Both the position numbers and the translations under genes were made by a program. From positions 5,456,001 to 5,520,000 of the forward strand of contig NZ_CP036289.1 in assembly GCF_007748115.1 (NCBI RefSeq): a DNA stretch of 64,000 nucleotides, in the 5' to 3' direction. Below the pieces are notes generated by a model that was not told the DNA's origin, searched no databases, and saw only the letters and a list, made by a program, of their open reading frames with translations. Shown here in pieces: positions 27,574 to 37,600 of this stretch (position 1 is the first letter of the stretch; each line of letters opens with the position of its first letter). This DNA comes from Bremerella volcania (GTDB lineage Bacteria > Planctomycetota > Planctomycetia > Pirellulales > Pirellulaceae).

Positions 27574-30245
27574 GACAAACATCCTTCCAGCACTTCAGGC
27601 TTGAAATGCGAAACATTGCGCCCCGTCTTCTTCGGATTCAGTAGTCGCCCGACAGCCGACATGACGCGTTCACGATCCATTTTGATTTGATAGTCATCAA
27701 CGCCGGCGTCCACACCGCGAACTTGATCTTCATCACTGGCCAACGAGGTCAACGCGATGACCGGGAGATAACAAGTGTGGGGATCCGACTTGATCTTTTT
27801 CGTGAGTTCGAAACCGTTCATACGGGGCATTTCGATATCGGTAATAACCAGATCGATTGCATGTTCACCCGACTTCAGAAGCTCCCAGGCCTGGGCACCA
27901 TCTTCCGCTTCGACGATTTCAAAGCCTTCGGTTGCCAGGTAGTCTTTGGCCTGTTTACGGAAGAAGGACGAGTCTTCGGCCAGCAAGATCTGAAACGGCG
28001 ACTCTTCATTGGCAGTGACTATTGGCTTCTCCGCGAACCACTTCGGATGTGCTGAGAAGGCCAGTTCGTAGAGGTCGACAATACGGATGGTTTTGTCGTC
28101 AACGACGATCGAGCCTGCGATGCCCGGTTCGCGAAACGTGTTTCCGTCGATCTCGGCCGCCACTTCACGAATGTCGTTCAGCTCGGCGGCAATCAAGCCG
28201 ACTTCACGGCCGTGAATCTGGAATACAACCACATGCACGTTATCCATTTCAGGACGTGGCTGAGCCTGAACGTGAGCTTCGATGGTCAACAGCGGTAAGG
28301 AAGTCCCGCGATACTGCAGAAGTTCTTGTCCGCCGACGGTATCAATTTGCTCGGTACGAATACGTTCGATCCGCGAAATGAGGCTCATCGGGACGGCGAA
28401 CTGTTCGCCGGGAGCATTGGTAAACATGAGCAAAGACTGACGTTCGCTCGAGAGCGATGCATCGTCGTGGTAGTTATCCTTCTCGTTTTCCTGCTCATGA
28501 GATCGCAGGTCGGTCTTGGCTGCAATTCCCGAGACGTCGAGAATCGGAGCGACATGGCCGTCTCCCAGAATGGTCGCACCGGCCAGGCAACTGCACGTCT
28601 TGAGATGACGTCCCAGCGGCTTGACGACGATTTCTTCCGAGTCGTCAATTTCGTCAACGATCAACCCGTAACGGAATTGACCACTTTCCACGACCACGAT
28701 TTGACGAGCACCTATGCTTTCACTCGATTGATTGGCAAAGTTCAAAGCTTGATCGAGGTCGACCAGCGGAAGCAAGGAGCCCCGCAGCCGCAACACGCGA
28801 GCACCCTTGACCTTGCTGATCCTTTGCGAGGCCTCGCTCGCTCGGACGCGAACCAGTTCGACGATATTGACTTGTGGGATCGCAAAGCGACGATTGCAAC
28901 TGCGAATCAACATCGATGGAATGATTGCCAAAGTTAGCGGCAGCGTAATCTGAACCGACGTTCCTTTGCCAAGCGTCGATTCAATATCGACCGAACCGCC
29001 GATCTTCTCGATATTGGTTCGGACGACGTCCATTCCCACGCCGCGGCCGCTGACGTCGCTGATCTTTTCAGCCGTCGAGAAGCCCGGATGGAAGATGAGC
29101 CACACGGCATCACGATCGGACATCTGGGCGGCACGTTCCGCAGAGATAATCTCCTTGGAGACCGCTTTGTCCTTAAGTCGGTTCGTGTCGATGCCGCCGC
29201 CATCGTCACAGATATCGATGCGAACCTTTCCGGCCTGGTGATAGGCTCGCAGGGTGACGGTACCGGTCGGCTCCTTCTGGCTGGCCATCCGCTTTTCAGG
29301 CATTTCGATACCGTGATCGACCGAGTTGCGCACCATGTGGGTCAGTGGATCGCCGATCGCTTCGATGATCGTCTTGTCGACTTCGACCTCGCCACCTTCC
29401 ATGACGACGTTACACTGCTTGCCCAACTTAGCCGAAAGATCGCGAACGACTCGCGGAAACTTGCTGAAGACATTGCCGATGGGCTGCATGCGCGTCTGCA
29501 TGATCGCTTCCTGCAATTCGCTGGTCACTTGATCCAGACGAGCGGCAACCGCTTGAAGGCTGTTTCCATCGGCGTTGTTGACCGTTTGCAGAAGCTGATT
29601 TCGACCCAGCACGAGTTCGCCGGCGAGGTTCATCAGTCGATCTAAAACACCCACTTGTACGCGGATGCTGGATTCAACCTGGGGCGTCGCTGGCGCTCGC
29701 TGAGATACGGTCGCTTCCTTGAATTCGGCATGATCATCGACACGAGCATTCTTTTGCGCGGGCACCGGAGGGATCGCAACGGCTTGCTTTGCGCCTTGCG
29801 AGTCAATCTCTTGAGCAGCTTGAGCTGCATTTAGAGACTTGGCAGGCGAGGTACTGACTTCTCCCTCGAAAATCTCATTCAGCAAAGTGATATGCGCCGA
29901 GACATCCACCGTGTTGGAGTTCTCGATGTCATTGATCAGGCCAGAAAGAGCATCGGCTCCTTTCAGCATGACGTCAACAATCTGAGAATTGGGAGTCAGT
30001 TCCTCAGTTCGCATCTTACCGAGGACATTTTCCAGTGCATGGGCCAGTTCGTTGACGCGAACGAGCCCCATGAACCCCGCAGCTCCTTTGATCGAATGGA
30101 TGGCCCGGAATACCTTGTTCACAAGGTCGACATCAATATTGGCCCCATTCGCTTCGATCTCGAGCAACTGCCCCTCGACGTCGGCGAGATGTTCTCGTGA
30201 CTCGGTTACGAATTCAGCTAACAGCGCAGGGTCATCGAACGACAT
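27570..30245 (-). CDS. cheA: Hybrid chemotaxis histidine kinase CheA with second CheW domain and receiver
   Basis: 891 residues. Order: Hpt domain with phosphorylated H50 (RAIHSIKGAAGF), a Pro/Ala/Gln-rich linker (about 125-195) in place of a clear CheY-binding P2 domain, dimerisation domain (GVLDRLMNLAGELVLGRNQL), ATPase domain (MVRNSVDHGIEMPE; DDGGGID; GRGVGMDVV), one CheW-like domain (about 455-590), a second CheW-like domain (about 610-735) and a C-terminal receiver with phospho-acceptor D803 (VITDIEMPRMNG). Hybrid CheAs of this type carry their own receiver as phosphate sink or relay. GGAGAGG precedes the ATG. It is the second gene of the operon, after a small GspE-N-like gene. Confidence 0.95.
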   Translation of the reverse strand: MSFDDPALLAEFVTESREHLADVEGQLLEIEANGANIDVDLVNKVFRAIHSIKGAAGFMGLVRVNELAHALENVLGKMRTEELTPNSQIVDVMLKGADALSGLINDIENSNTVDVSAHITLLNEIFEGEVSTSPAKSLNAAQAAQEIDSQGAKQAVAIPPVPAQKNARVDDHAEFKEATVSQRAPATPQVESSIRVQVGVLDRLMNLAGELVLGRNQLLQTVNNADGNSLQAVAARLDQVTSELQEAIMQTRMQPIGNVFSKFPRVVRDLSAKLGKQCNVVMEGGEVEVDKTIIEAIGDPLTHMVRNSVDHGIEMPEKRMASQKEPTGTVTLRAYHQAGKVRIDICDDGGGIDTNRLKDKAVSKEIISAERAAQMSDRDAVWLIFHPGFSTAEKISDVSGRGVGMDVVRTNIEKIGGSVDIESTLGKGTSVQITLPLTLAIIPSMLIRSCNRRFAIPQVNIVELVRVRASEASQRISKVKGARVLRLRGSLLPLVDLDQALNFANQSSESIGARQIVVVESGQFRYGLIVDEIDDSEEIVVKPLGRHLKTCSCLAGATILGDGHVAPILDVSGIAAKTDLRSHEQENEKDNYHDDASLSSERQSLLMFTNAPGEQFAVPMSLISRIERIRTEQIDTVGGQELLQYRGTSLPLLTIEAHVQAQPRPEMDNVHVVVFQIHGREVGLIAAELNDIREVAAEIDGNTFREPGIAGSIVVDDKTIRIVDLYELAFSAHPKWFAEKPIVTANEESPFQILLAEDSSFFRKQAKDYLATEGFEIVEAEDGAQAWELLKSGEHAIDLVITDIEMPRMNGFELTKKIKSDPHTCYLPVIALTSLASDEDQVRGVDAGVDDYQIKMDRERVMSAVGRLLNPKKTGRNVSHFKPEVLEGCLS

Positions 30246-30439
30246 AAGCGTTCCTCTCCAAACGTACGGGTATTCGGTTGGAAAGATGTAGCTTGCCTAT
30301 ATATGCAAGAGATCAATCGCACATGAATTGGGAAGCTAAATACGGTTACGCGCAACTAGCCTTTGCCGGTTCTACCGTTTGCAAGAAGGGTGCGAGTTAG
30401 CGAATAGAAAGTCTGCTTTCGCAAACCTGTTCCTCAGAA

Positions 30440-30877
30440 CTAGGCAGTTGCCTCAAAGGTGGCAAATGCCGCTTCGATGGCGTCAACATCGAGATAAGCA
30501 GCGCCGGGAGAAGCCAGATGACCTTCCGACATAGCCGAGCGGAAAAGCTGCAACTCGGTTTGCAGTTGGTAGGGCTCGATCGCCCCGATATCGACCAGAA
30601 CTTGTGCTAATGGGGTTGTTTGTTCGGTCTGGAGTGTTAAGAGCTCGCGAATATCGCTTTCCGCAAGGACCCCTAATTGAATTGCCAGTTGTCCAAATGA
30701 TTCGTTCGTCACGCTCTGAAGACTCAAGATTCGAAAAACATCTCGCATCGACAATCGGCGGGTTTCAATGGCCAGCGAGCCGATCTGAGGGCGAGTTTCC
30801 AACTGTCGCGAAACAGCCTGGATGAATTGAGGTCCGGATATACTTTCCTTTCGGAGCAGGTAGAGTCCGAAGTGCAT
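30440..30877 (-). CDS. Small GspE-N/MshE-N-like protein at the head of the che operon
   Basis: A 145-residue protein starting MHFGLYLLRKESISGPQF. It resembles an MshEN/GspE-N type unit: FGQLAIQLGVLAESDIRELL followed by LAQVLVDIGAIEPYQLQ, two helix-turn repeats with the L-G-x-L pattern. Such domains bind cyclic-di-GMP in some type II/IV secretion ATPases, but here no ATPase is attached. ATG 30877 is chosen because AAGGA lies 9 bases upstream; a frame to 30922 exists. It is 194 bases upstream of cheA and probably cotranscribed. The function is unknown. Confidence 0.7.
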   Translation of the reverse strand: MHFGLYLLRKESISGPQFIQAVSRQLETRPQIGSLAIETRRLSMRDVFRILSLQSVTNESFGQLAIQLGVLAESDIRELLTLQTEQTTPLAQVLVDIGAIEPYQLQTELQLFRSAMSEGHLASPGAAYLDVDAIEAAFATFEATA

Positions 30878-31155
30878 GATAGAAATCCTTGGCTTTGTAT
30901 CGCCCGGTACTCTGTTCGACAAGCCGAGCGATGAGGGGCTTCCTTCAAACTTGGGCTCACTTCCCCCCCAAGCAACTCATACCTCAAGCGAATTTCGTGA
31001 AGAGCTACTGCCGCGGATCGACAGCGTTCTGTTTTTAACGGTCGTCCAGCCTATGCCGGCCAGGGCTTCCGATGGCCGATTACGTTTCGCGGAAGTTTTG
31101 TAATTAGTCTCACGTTTCAACCATCGACCCTCCTTTCATCTTACAATGCGTGCCT

Positions 31156-31632
31156 ATGGAAGAGATCAATGCCTACCACGAAGCCGGACATGCGCTGCTT
31201 GCCATTGTGGTGGGTGCTCGTGTTCGTCATGTTTCGTTGATCCCCGAATGGGATGATGGAGCGGATCGATTTGCCGAGATTCAGGTCGAATGGCCCATCG
31301 ACCAGTTCACGACTAGGGAACTACACCAAAAGATGATCATGGTGGCATTAGCCGGTCCCGTGGCCGAGATGATTCACACCGGCGAGCCCTATCACCCTGG
31401 ATTCATAGGCGAGTGGGCCTCTGACTGGCAGGCTGCCTGGCAATCGGCGGAACGTTTCATCTCGGACCGTCAAAAACGCATGTCTTTTCTTGAAAAAGCC
31501 ACCAACGACCTTTACTCGTTGCTTTCGCAAGACCATTACTGGGCAGCTCTCGCGGCAATCGTCGACGAACTTGTGGCCCACGAGACTCTCGACGGAGAAC
31601 AAGTCGAGCAAACCGTTCAGACGTGGCTCTGA
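31156..31632 (+). CDS. Stand-alone FtsH-like (M41) peptidase-fold protein
   Basis: A 158-residue protein with the zinc motif H8-E9-A-G-H12 (AYHEAGHALLAIV) and a later VALAGPVAEMI stretch like the FtsH peptidase domain, then ASDWQAAW with D90 at the position of the third zinc ligand. No AAA ATPase, signal or transmembrane helix is present, so it lacks the unfoldase of FtsH. Whether it is an active protease or a regulatory relative is unknown. ATG 31156 is favoured over GTG 31150. A TACAAT box at 31142-31147 lies too near for a normal leader, so the message could be almost leaderless. Confidence 0.8.
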   Translation: MEEINAYHEAGHALLAIVVGARVRHVSLIPEWDDGADRFAEIQVEWPIDQFTTRELHQKMIMVALAGPVAEMIHTGEPYHPGFIGEWASDWQAAWQSAERFISDRQKRMSFLEKATNDLYSLLSQDHYWAALAAIVDELVAHETLDGEQVEQTVQTWL

Positions 31633-31790
31633 GGCGGATCACCAAGTGCGAAGGTGTTATTCACTGATTCTTCTTGAATGCCCTCGTAAAAAGCCGTGGT
31701 TCCCTGCATTCTGGAATGGTAAATTGAATAAATCACGACGCTTTCCGAAATTGCGATTTTGCCCAAGACAACCCCCTAGGAGCTACATCA

Positions 31791-33308
31791 ATGATCCGGG
31801 CACTTCTCTGCGGATGTATTGGTATCATCATCCTGACTTCTCATCCAAGCTCAGGCTTCGCCCAATTCCGCGAACTCACCAAACGCATCCCCGACGGTGC
31901 CAATGCCATCTTCTTTGTCGATGTTAACAAGCTGCAAAACAGCCCACTGGGCAAGGCCCATAACTGGCGAGAGAAGCAGGAAGAAGCCTTCGAGGCTGGT
32001 GTCGAAGCGATTCCACCTCAAGCGAACACGTTCGTTGCCGCGGCGAAGCTTGACCTCGAAACGAAGTATCCGGACTGGCAAGTTGGCCTGATGGAGTTGA
32101 AGTACGATCCTTCACTGCCCAAGGTAGCAGTCCGTTATCAAGGGACGACCGACTACATCTCGGAACGGCCCGTCGCGGTTTTGCCGGGCGATATCTATGT
32201 GGTTAAGTTCATGGAAAACGTCGTTGGTTATGGAACGCCTGCCAAGCGTCAGGACGTGGCCCAATGGATTACCCGTTACTACGACAATTCGCTGCGTGGT
32301 TTGAGTGATTATCTCGCCGAAGCGCAAACATTTGCCGACGCAGGCTCCCCCATCATCGTGGCGCTCGATTTGACGAACGTCGCGTCTCCCCAAATCATTC
32401 GAAGTCGACTCGACTCGATGGATACGCTTAAGGGTAAACAAGTCGACTTGGATGAAGTAGCCAAGGTCTTGGCCAGTATCCGCGGTATCTCTTTGGGCGT
32501 AACCGTTCAAGATTCGATGACGGGTGCCGTGAAGGTCGACTTCAGTGAAGACGTTTCCATCCTCAAAGATTTCGCCAAACCACTACTGCTTGAAATCCTT
32601 GGCAAGCAAGGCATGATGATCGACGAGATCGACTCTTGGGAGGAAAGCGTTAGCGGTAATCGCATTCAACTCACAGGGCCGCTCTATGCGAGTGGGCTGC
32701 GTCGAATCTTCAGTCTGATCGACACGCCACCTTCGCTTCAGGAAGCCAAGCAGAAAGCTGCCCAGGCAGGCGAAGGGTCGGAAGCGGATGAGAAGAAGGA
32801 ACTGACCATTGCGGCCTCGCAAATCTACTACAAGTCAGTGGTTTCGCTGCTGGACGAACTACGCATCAAGAAGAAGGGTCGTCAGACCATGGGACAAATC
32901 AGCGTGTGGTTCGACAAGTATGCTCGCAAAATCGACCGTCTGCCGATCGCCAACGTCGACCCAGATCTGCTGAATTATGGCCGCTACGTCTCAGAAAGTC
33001 TGCGGACGGGACAATCGGAGGTCACGAATGCCGCCGCACGCAGCCGAATTCGGCAGAACGAGGTGCCTGAGCAATACGACGTATCCACTTATTCCACTCC
33101 GATTGGGGCCAATTGGACCGGGCAATACAGTTGGAGCGGTTGGGTGGCGACGCCCAATTGGCAACGCACTGGTTCCAAGATGTCTAATGTTCGTATGGAA
33201 GAACAAATCAAGGGAGCCAAGTCGGCCAACGACGTCATGCGCGACATTGATAATGCGACCGCGGATATTCGTCGTCACATGACGGAAAAGTACGGCGTGG
33301 AATTCTAG
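31791..33308 (+). CDS. Exported protein of unknown function
   Basis: 505 residues with a Sec-type signal peptide (MIRALLCGCIGIIILTS... cleavage likely after FAQ at 25). The mature part is long and soluble (GANAIFFVDVNKLQNSPLGKA near the start, a VALDLTNVASP stretch in the middle, a GQYSWSGWVATPNWQR segment near the end). I do not recognise a domain; the beginning resembles the DUF3352-like secreted fold only in its first strand pattern and this is weak. The gene is alone on its strand, 158 bases after the M41-like gene and 34 bases before the efflux adaptor gene. Confidence 0.75.
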   Translation: MIRALLCGCIGIIILTSHPSSGFAQFRELTKRIPDGANAIFFVDVNKLQNSPLGKAHNWREKQEEAFEAGVEAIPPQANTFVAAAKLDLETKYPDWQVGLMELKYDPSLPKVAVRYQGTTDYISERPVAVLPGDIYVVKFMENVVGYGTPAKRQDVAQWITRYYDNSLRGLSDYLAEAQTFADAGSPIIVALDLTNVASPQIIRSRLDSMDTLKGKQVDLDEVAKVLASIRGISLGVTVQDSMTGAVKVDFSEDVSILKDFAKPLLLEILGKQGMMIDEIDSWEESVSGNRIQLTGPLYASGLRRIFSLIDTPPSLQEAKQKAAQAGEGSEADEKKELTIAASQIYYKSVVSLLDELRIKKKGRQTMGQISVWFDKYARKIDRLPIANVDPDLLNYGRYVSESLRTGQSEVTNAAARSRIRQNEVPEQYDVSTYSTPIGANWTGQYSWSGWVATPNWQRTGSKMSNVRMEEQIKGAKSANDVMRDIDNATADIRRHMTEKYGVEF

Positions 33309-33342
33309 TCGCCAGTCGCCTACAACATGATCGGGGATTCTT

Positions 33343-34614
33343 ATGATAGCGCGACATGCTACTGCGTGGTCTCGTCTACTTGGGTGCGGTATTTCAGTTG
33401 CACTGCCGGTTTTAGCCTTGTGCGGCTGCTCGTCCCCCAACCAGTATCAGCCGCCGCCACCGGCCGAGGTCAACGTCGCCCTTCCATTGGTGCGCGACGT
33501 TACGATCTACATGGAGGAAACAGGCACCACCGAAGCGGTCGAACGTGTCGAGATCGATGCCCGCGTGGAAGGGATTATTGAAGAAGTCCTGTTCGAGCCG
33601 AACGACGATGTGGAGAAAGACCAGGTTCTTTTCCAACTCGAACGCCGCCGCTACCTGGCAGCCCGAGACATGGCTCGCGCGGAACTCGAAGCCAAGAAAG
33701 TGGAACGCGAAAAGGCCGTTATCGAGTTCAATCGCCAGAAGGAGTTGTTCGAGAAAAAGGCCACCCCTGAAACCAACCTGGTGGCGGCGAAAGCCGAACT
33801 GGACGGTTCTGAGGCAGCCGTCTTGGCGGCTGAGGCGCGGCTAGATAACGCTCAGTTAGATCTCGACTACACAGAAGTCCGCTCGCCTATCAAGGGACGC
33901 GTCGGCAAGGCCCTGGTTAAAAGAGGGAATCTCGTTACTGGCCAGCCATCGACTCACTTGACGACCGTCATCTCTTACGATCAGATCTACGCGAACTTCT
34001 CGATCAGCGAACGTGCTTTTCTGGAATTCATTGACAAACAGACTCGCGAAGAACGAGAAAACCATTCCGGCAAGGTTCCTCTCTATCTTGCCCGGGCAAC
34101 CGATACCACGTATCCATTCCGCGGGAGTTTCAACTTTGCTGATCTTGCAGTTGACGAGAGTACTGGTACGTTTGCCGTGCGTGGGGTTTTCCCGAATCCA
34201 GATCTTAAGATTGTCCCCGGCTTGTTCGTCCGAATTCGCGCTCCGATCGAGCAAAAGAAGGACGCCTTACTTATTCCGGAAAGCGCAACGGGATTTGATC
34301 AAGCAGGCAGCTATTTGCTGGTCGTCAATAAGAATAACACTGTCGAGCGTCGCGACGTCACGTTGGGAAACAAGTTCGGCCCCATGGTTGTCGTAAGTTC
34401 GGGTCTCAAAGCGGACGAACCAGTCGTTATCGAGGGTGTCCAGCGATCGCGTCCTGGAGCGATCGTTGCTCCGAAAGTACAAACGCTGTCCATGGATGAA
34501 TCGCTGTTGAATCCACTGGCGGATCAACCGGCTCAGGAAGATGAAAAGGAAAGCCCGTCGGAAGAAACGAAACCGGAGACCGCTGATCCAGCGGAAGCCC
34601 AGCCCTCGTCCTAA
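33343..34614 (+). CDS. RND efflux periplasmic adaptor (membrane-fusion protein)
   Basis: A 423-residue lipoprotein (lipobox in PVLALCGCSS, lipidated C near 30) of the AcrA/MexA kind. Order: beta-barrel and lipoyl half (RVEIDARVEGIIEEVLFEPND), an alpha-helical hairpin (about 100-170, rich in Glu/Lys/Ala), the second lipoyl half (DYTEVRSPIKGRVGKALVKRG), barrel and membrane-proximal domains, and an Asp/Glu/Pro-rich C-terminal tail. It bridges the inner-membrane pump to an outer-membrane channel. The pump gene follows after 32 bases. Confidence 0.93.
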   Translation: MIARHATAWSRLLGCGISVALPVLALCGCSSPNQYQPPPPAEVNVALPLVRDVTIYMEETGTTEAVERVEIDARVEGIIEEVLFEPNDDVEKDQVLFQLERRRYLAARDMARAELEAKKVEREKAVIEFNRQKELFEKKATPETNLVAAKAELDGSEAAVLAAEARLDNAQLDLDYTEVRSPIKGRVGKALVKRGNLVTGQPSTHLTTVISYDQIYANFSISERAFLEFIDKQTREERENHSGKVPLYLARATDTTYPFRGSFNFADLAVDESTGTFAVRGVFPNPDLKIVPGLFVRIRAPIEQKKDALLIPESATGFDQAGSYLLVVNKNNTVERRDVTLGNKFGPMVVVSSGLKADEPVVIEGVQRSRPGAIVAPKVQTLSMDESLLNPLADQPAQEDEKESPSEETKPETADPAEAQPSS

Positions 34615-34646
34615 CCGTCAATCCTATCTAACCTCTCGGTCGACGC

Positions 34647-37600
34647 ATGTCTCGTTTCTTCATTTATCGTCCAATCTTCGCGACCGTGATTTCGATCGTG
34701 ATCGTGCTGGCCGGCGCCGTCGCTCAAACGACGCTTCCGGTTGCTAAGTTTCCGCAGATCACTCCTCCCACGGTTCAAGTGACCGCCTTCTACCCGGGTG
34801 CCAACCCGCAGGTAATTGCGGAAACGGTCGCGTCACCGGTCGAACAGGAGGTCAACGGCGTTGAAAACATGTTGTACATGTCTTCGACATGTGCGGACGA
34901 CGGTTCCTACACGCTGAACGTCACGTTTGAGACCGGGACCGATATGGACATGGCGACGGTCTTGGTGCAAAACCGCGTTGCCATCGCTAATCCAAAGTTA
35001 CCGGAAGACGTGAGACGACAAGGGATCACCACCAAGAAACAGTCAACCCAGATCGTGCAGTTCATTACGCTGACGTCGGACAACCCTACGCACGATAGTC
35101 TTTACCTTAGTAACTACGCGACAATCAATCTCCGTGATGAGCTAGGTCGAATCGATGGCGTTGGTGCGCTTAACATCTTTGGAGCAGCCGACTACAGCAT
35201 GCGTATCTGGCTCGATCCGTCGAAGTTGGAAGCCAGAAACCTGACGACTGAGGACGTCATTGCCGCCATCCGAGAACAAAACGTTCAGGTAGCAGCAGGT
35301 CGCGTCGGAGAACCACCCACTTCGGACGATACCTCCTTTCAAATGGTGATCAATACCCGCGGACGCCTGGAAGAAGCTTCCCAGTTCGGAGATCTGATTC
35401 TCAAAACCGGGGGTGAAGGTTCAGGGATCACCCGCCTGCGAGATCTAGCGTCCGTCGAGCTTGGTGCCAAGACGTACAACTATCAAGCAACTGCGAATGG
35501 GATTCCATGTGCGGCAATTGCCGTGTATCAGCTTCCTGGCGCGAATGCGTTAGACCTGGCAGCTGCGATCGAAGCTCGAATGAAGACGATGGCCGAGAAG
35601 TTTCCTAAGGGGGTCAAGTACGCGATACCTTTCGATACGACACGCTTTGTCGAGGCCTCGATCGCGGAAGTCTATTCCACCCTCTTCGTTGCCGTACTTC
35701 TCGTTGTGCTGGTGATCTTTATTTTTCTTCAGGATTGGCGAGCCACCCTGGTTCCCACAGCAGCCATTCCTGTCGCCTTGATCGGTACGTTTGCCGTGAT
35801 GGCAGGGCTTGGCTTTTCGATCAACATGTTAACGCTGTTTGGAGTTGTCCTGGCGATCGGAATCGTGGTGGACGATGCGATTGTCGTCGTCGAAAACTCG
35901 GCCCGACATATCGAAAGTGGCCTCTCGTCCAAAGACGCGGCAGTCAAAGCGATGGATGAGATCACGGGTCCCGTGATTGCCACCACGTTGGTGCTCTTGG
36001 CCGTGTTTGTGCCAACTGCCTTCATGGGAGGAATTGTGGGGCAGATGTATCGACAATTTGCCCTTACGATTTCTGCCGCGGTGGCGATTAGCACGATCAA
36101 TGCGCTTTCCTTGAGCCCGGCGCTGTGCGGGTTGCTTCTACGTCCCAGCGAAGAAACCAAGAGAAAAGGGGAGTTCATACCACGCACGGTGATTGCCCTT
36201 TTGCTGGCCATTCTTGCCTGCTGGCTGGCATATCGATTGTTATCCGGGATGGGGATGACGTCTTGGGCCGTTGCGATTGGTGCTCCGATCGTTGCCGCAC
36301 TCGCTGGTTGGTTTTGTGCGGCGTTTCTCAATGGAATGCTGCGTGGATTTTTCAACGGTTTCAACTATGTCTTTGACCATACGACCGGCATTTACAAGAG
36401 CATCATCGGAGGGCTTGTTCGACGAATAGCTGTTGCCGTGATCCTTTTTGTCGTGCTGCTGGGAATCACCGGGTATGGACTTCAGTCGATTCCAACCGGG
36501 TTTGTCCCTCTCGAAGACCAAGGGTACGCGTTCGCGAATATTCAACTACCCGACGCCGCTTCCCTCTCAAGAACCGACGAAGTGCTTCGAGAAATCGACG
36601 CCATTGTCAGCGAAACGCCGGGCATCGCGGATTGGGTTTCCATCTCGGGGTATTCGATCCTCAGTGGAACGGTAGGATCGAATAGCGGGCTCGTGGCGAT
36701 CGTGTTTGAACCCTGGGAAGATCGTCAAACGCGAGAATTGAGTCAGGCGGGCATCCTGCAGGCTCTTCAAAAACGTCTTTCACAACTCAAGAAGGCCAAC
36801 GTCGTGGTCTTTCCTCCGCCACCGATTGATGGCCTGGGAAATGCCAGCGGCTTTCAAATGCAGATTCAAGACGTGGGGGGCGCGGGCATGACGACGCTGC
36901 AGACCGTAGCCGACGAAATGGTTCGCGACGGCAACGCCCAGTCGGGCCTGACGCGAGTGAACACCACCTTCCGCGCCGATGTTCCGCAACTGTATGCCGA
37001 CATCGATCGTACCAAGGTCAAGAGTCTTGGCATCTCCTTGAATTCCGTATTCGAGACGATGCAGGCGTTTATGGGGTCGGCTTATGTGAACGACTTCAAT
37101 CGGTTTGGACGTACCTGGCAAGTTCGCGTGCAAGCCGACCAGAGTTTTCGCGTCAACCCCGAGGATCTCCTTCGCCTGGAAGTTCGAAACAACCAAGGCG
37201 AGATGATTCCACTGGGAACGTTCACGACGGTGAAGCGAACGGTGGGGCCGCAAGTGATCCAGCGATACAACCTTTACCCGTCCGCTCAGATTAACGGTGA
37301 ACCCGCACCAGGCTACAGTTCGGGAGAAGCGATCAACTTGATGGAGCAGATGGCCGCTAATAAGTTTCCTCCTTCCATCTCGTATGAATGGACAGGCATG
37401 TCGTACCAGGAGAAACTCTTGAGTGATTCCGACTCCCTGACCGAAAACCCAACGTTTATTCTGGTTCTATCCATCTTTTTGGTGTTCTTAGTCCTCGCGG
37501 CGCAATATGAAAGCTGGACCAGTCCAATGGCCGTGATCGCTGTCGTTCCGCTGGCGGCGCTCGGCGTCGTTATTGCACTGCTAGCGCGAGGCGCCGACAA

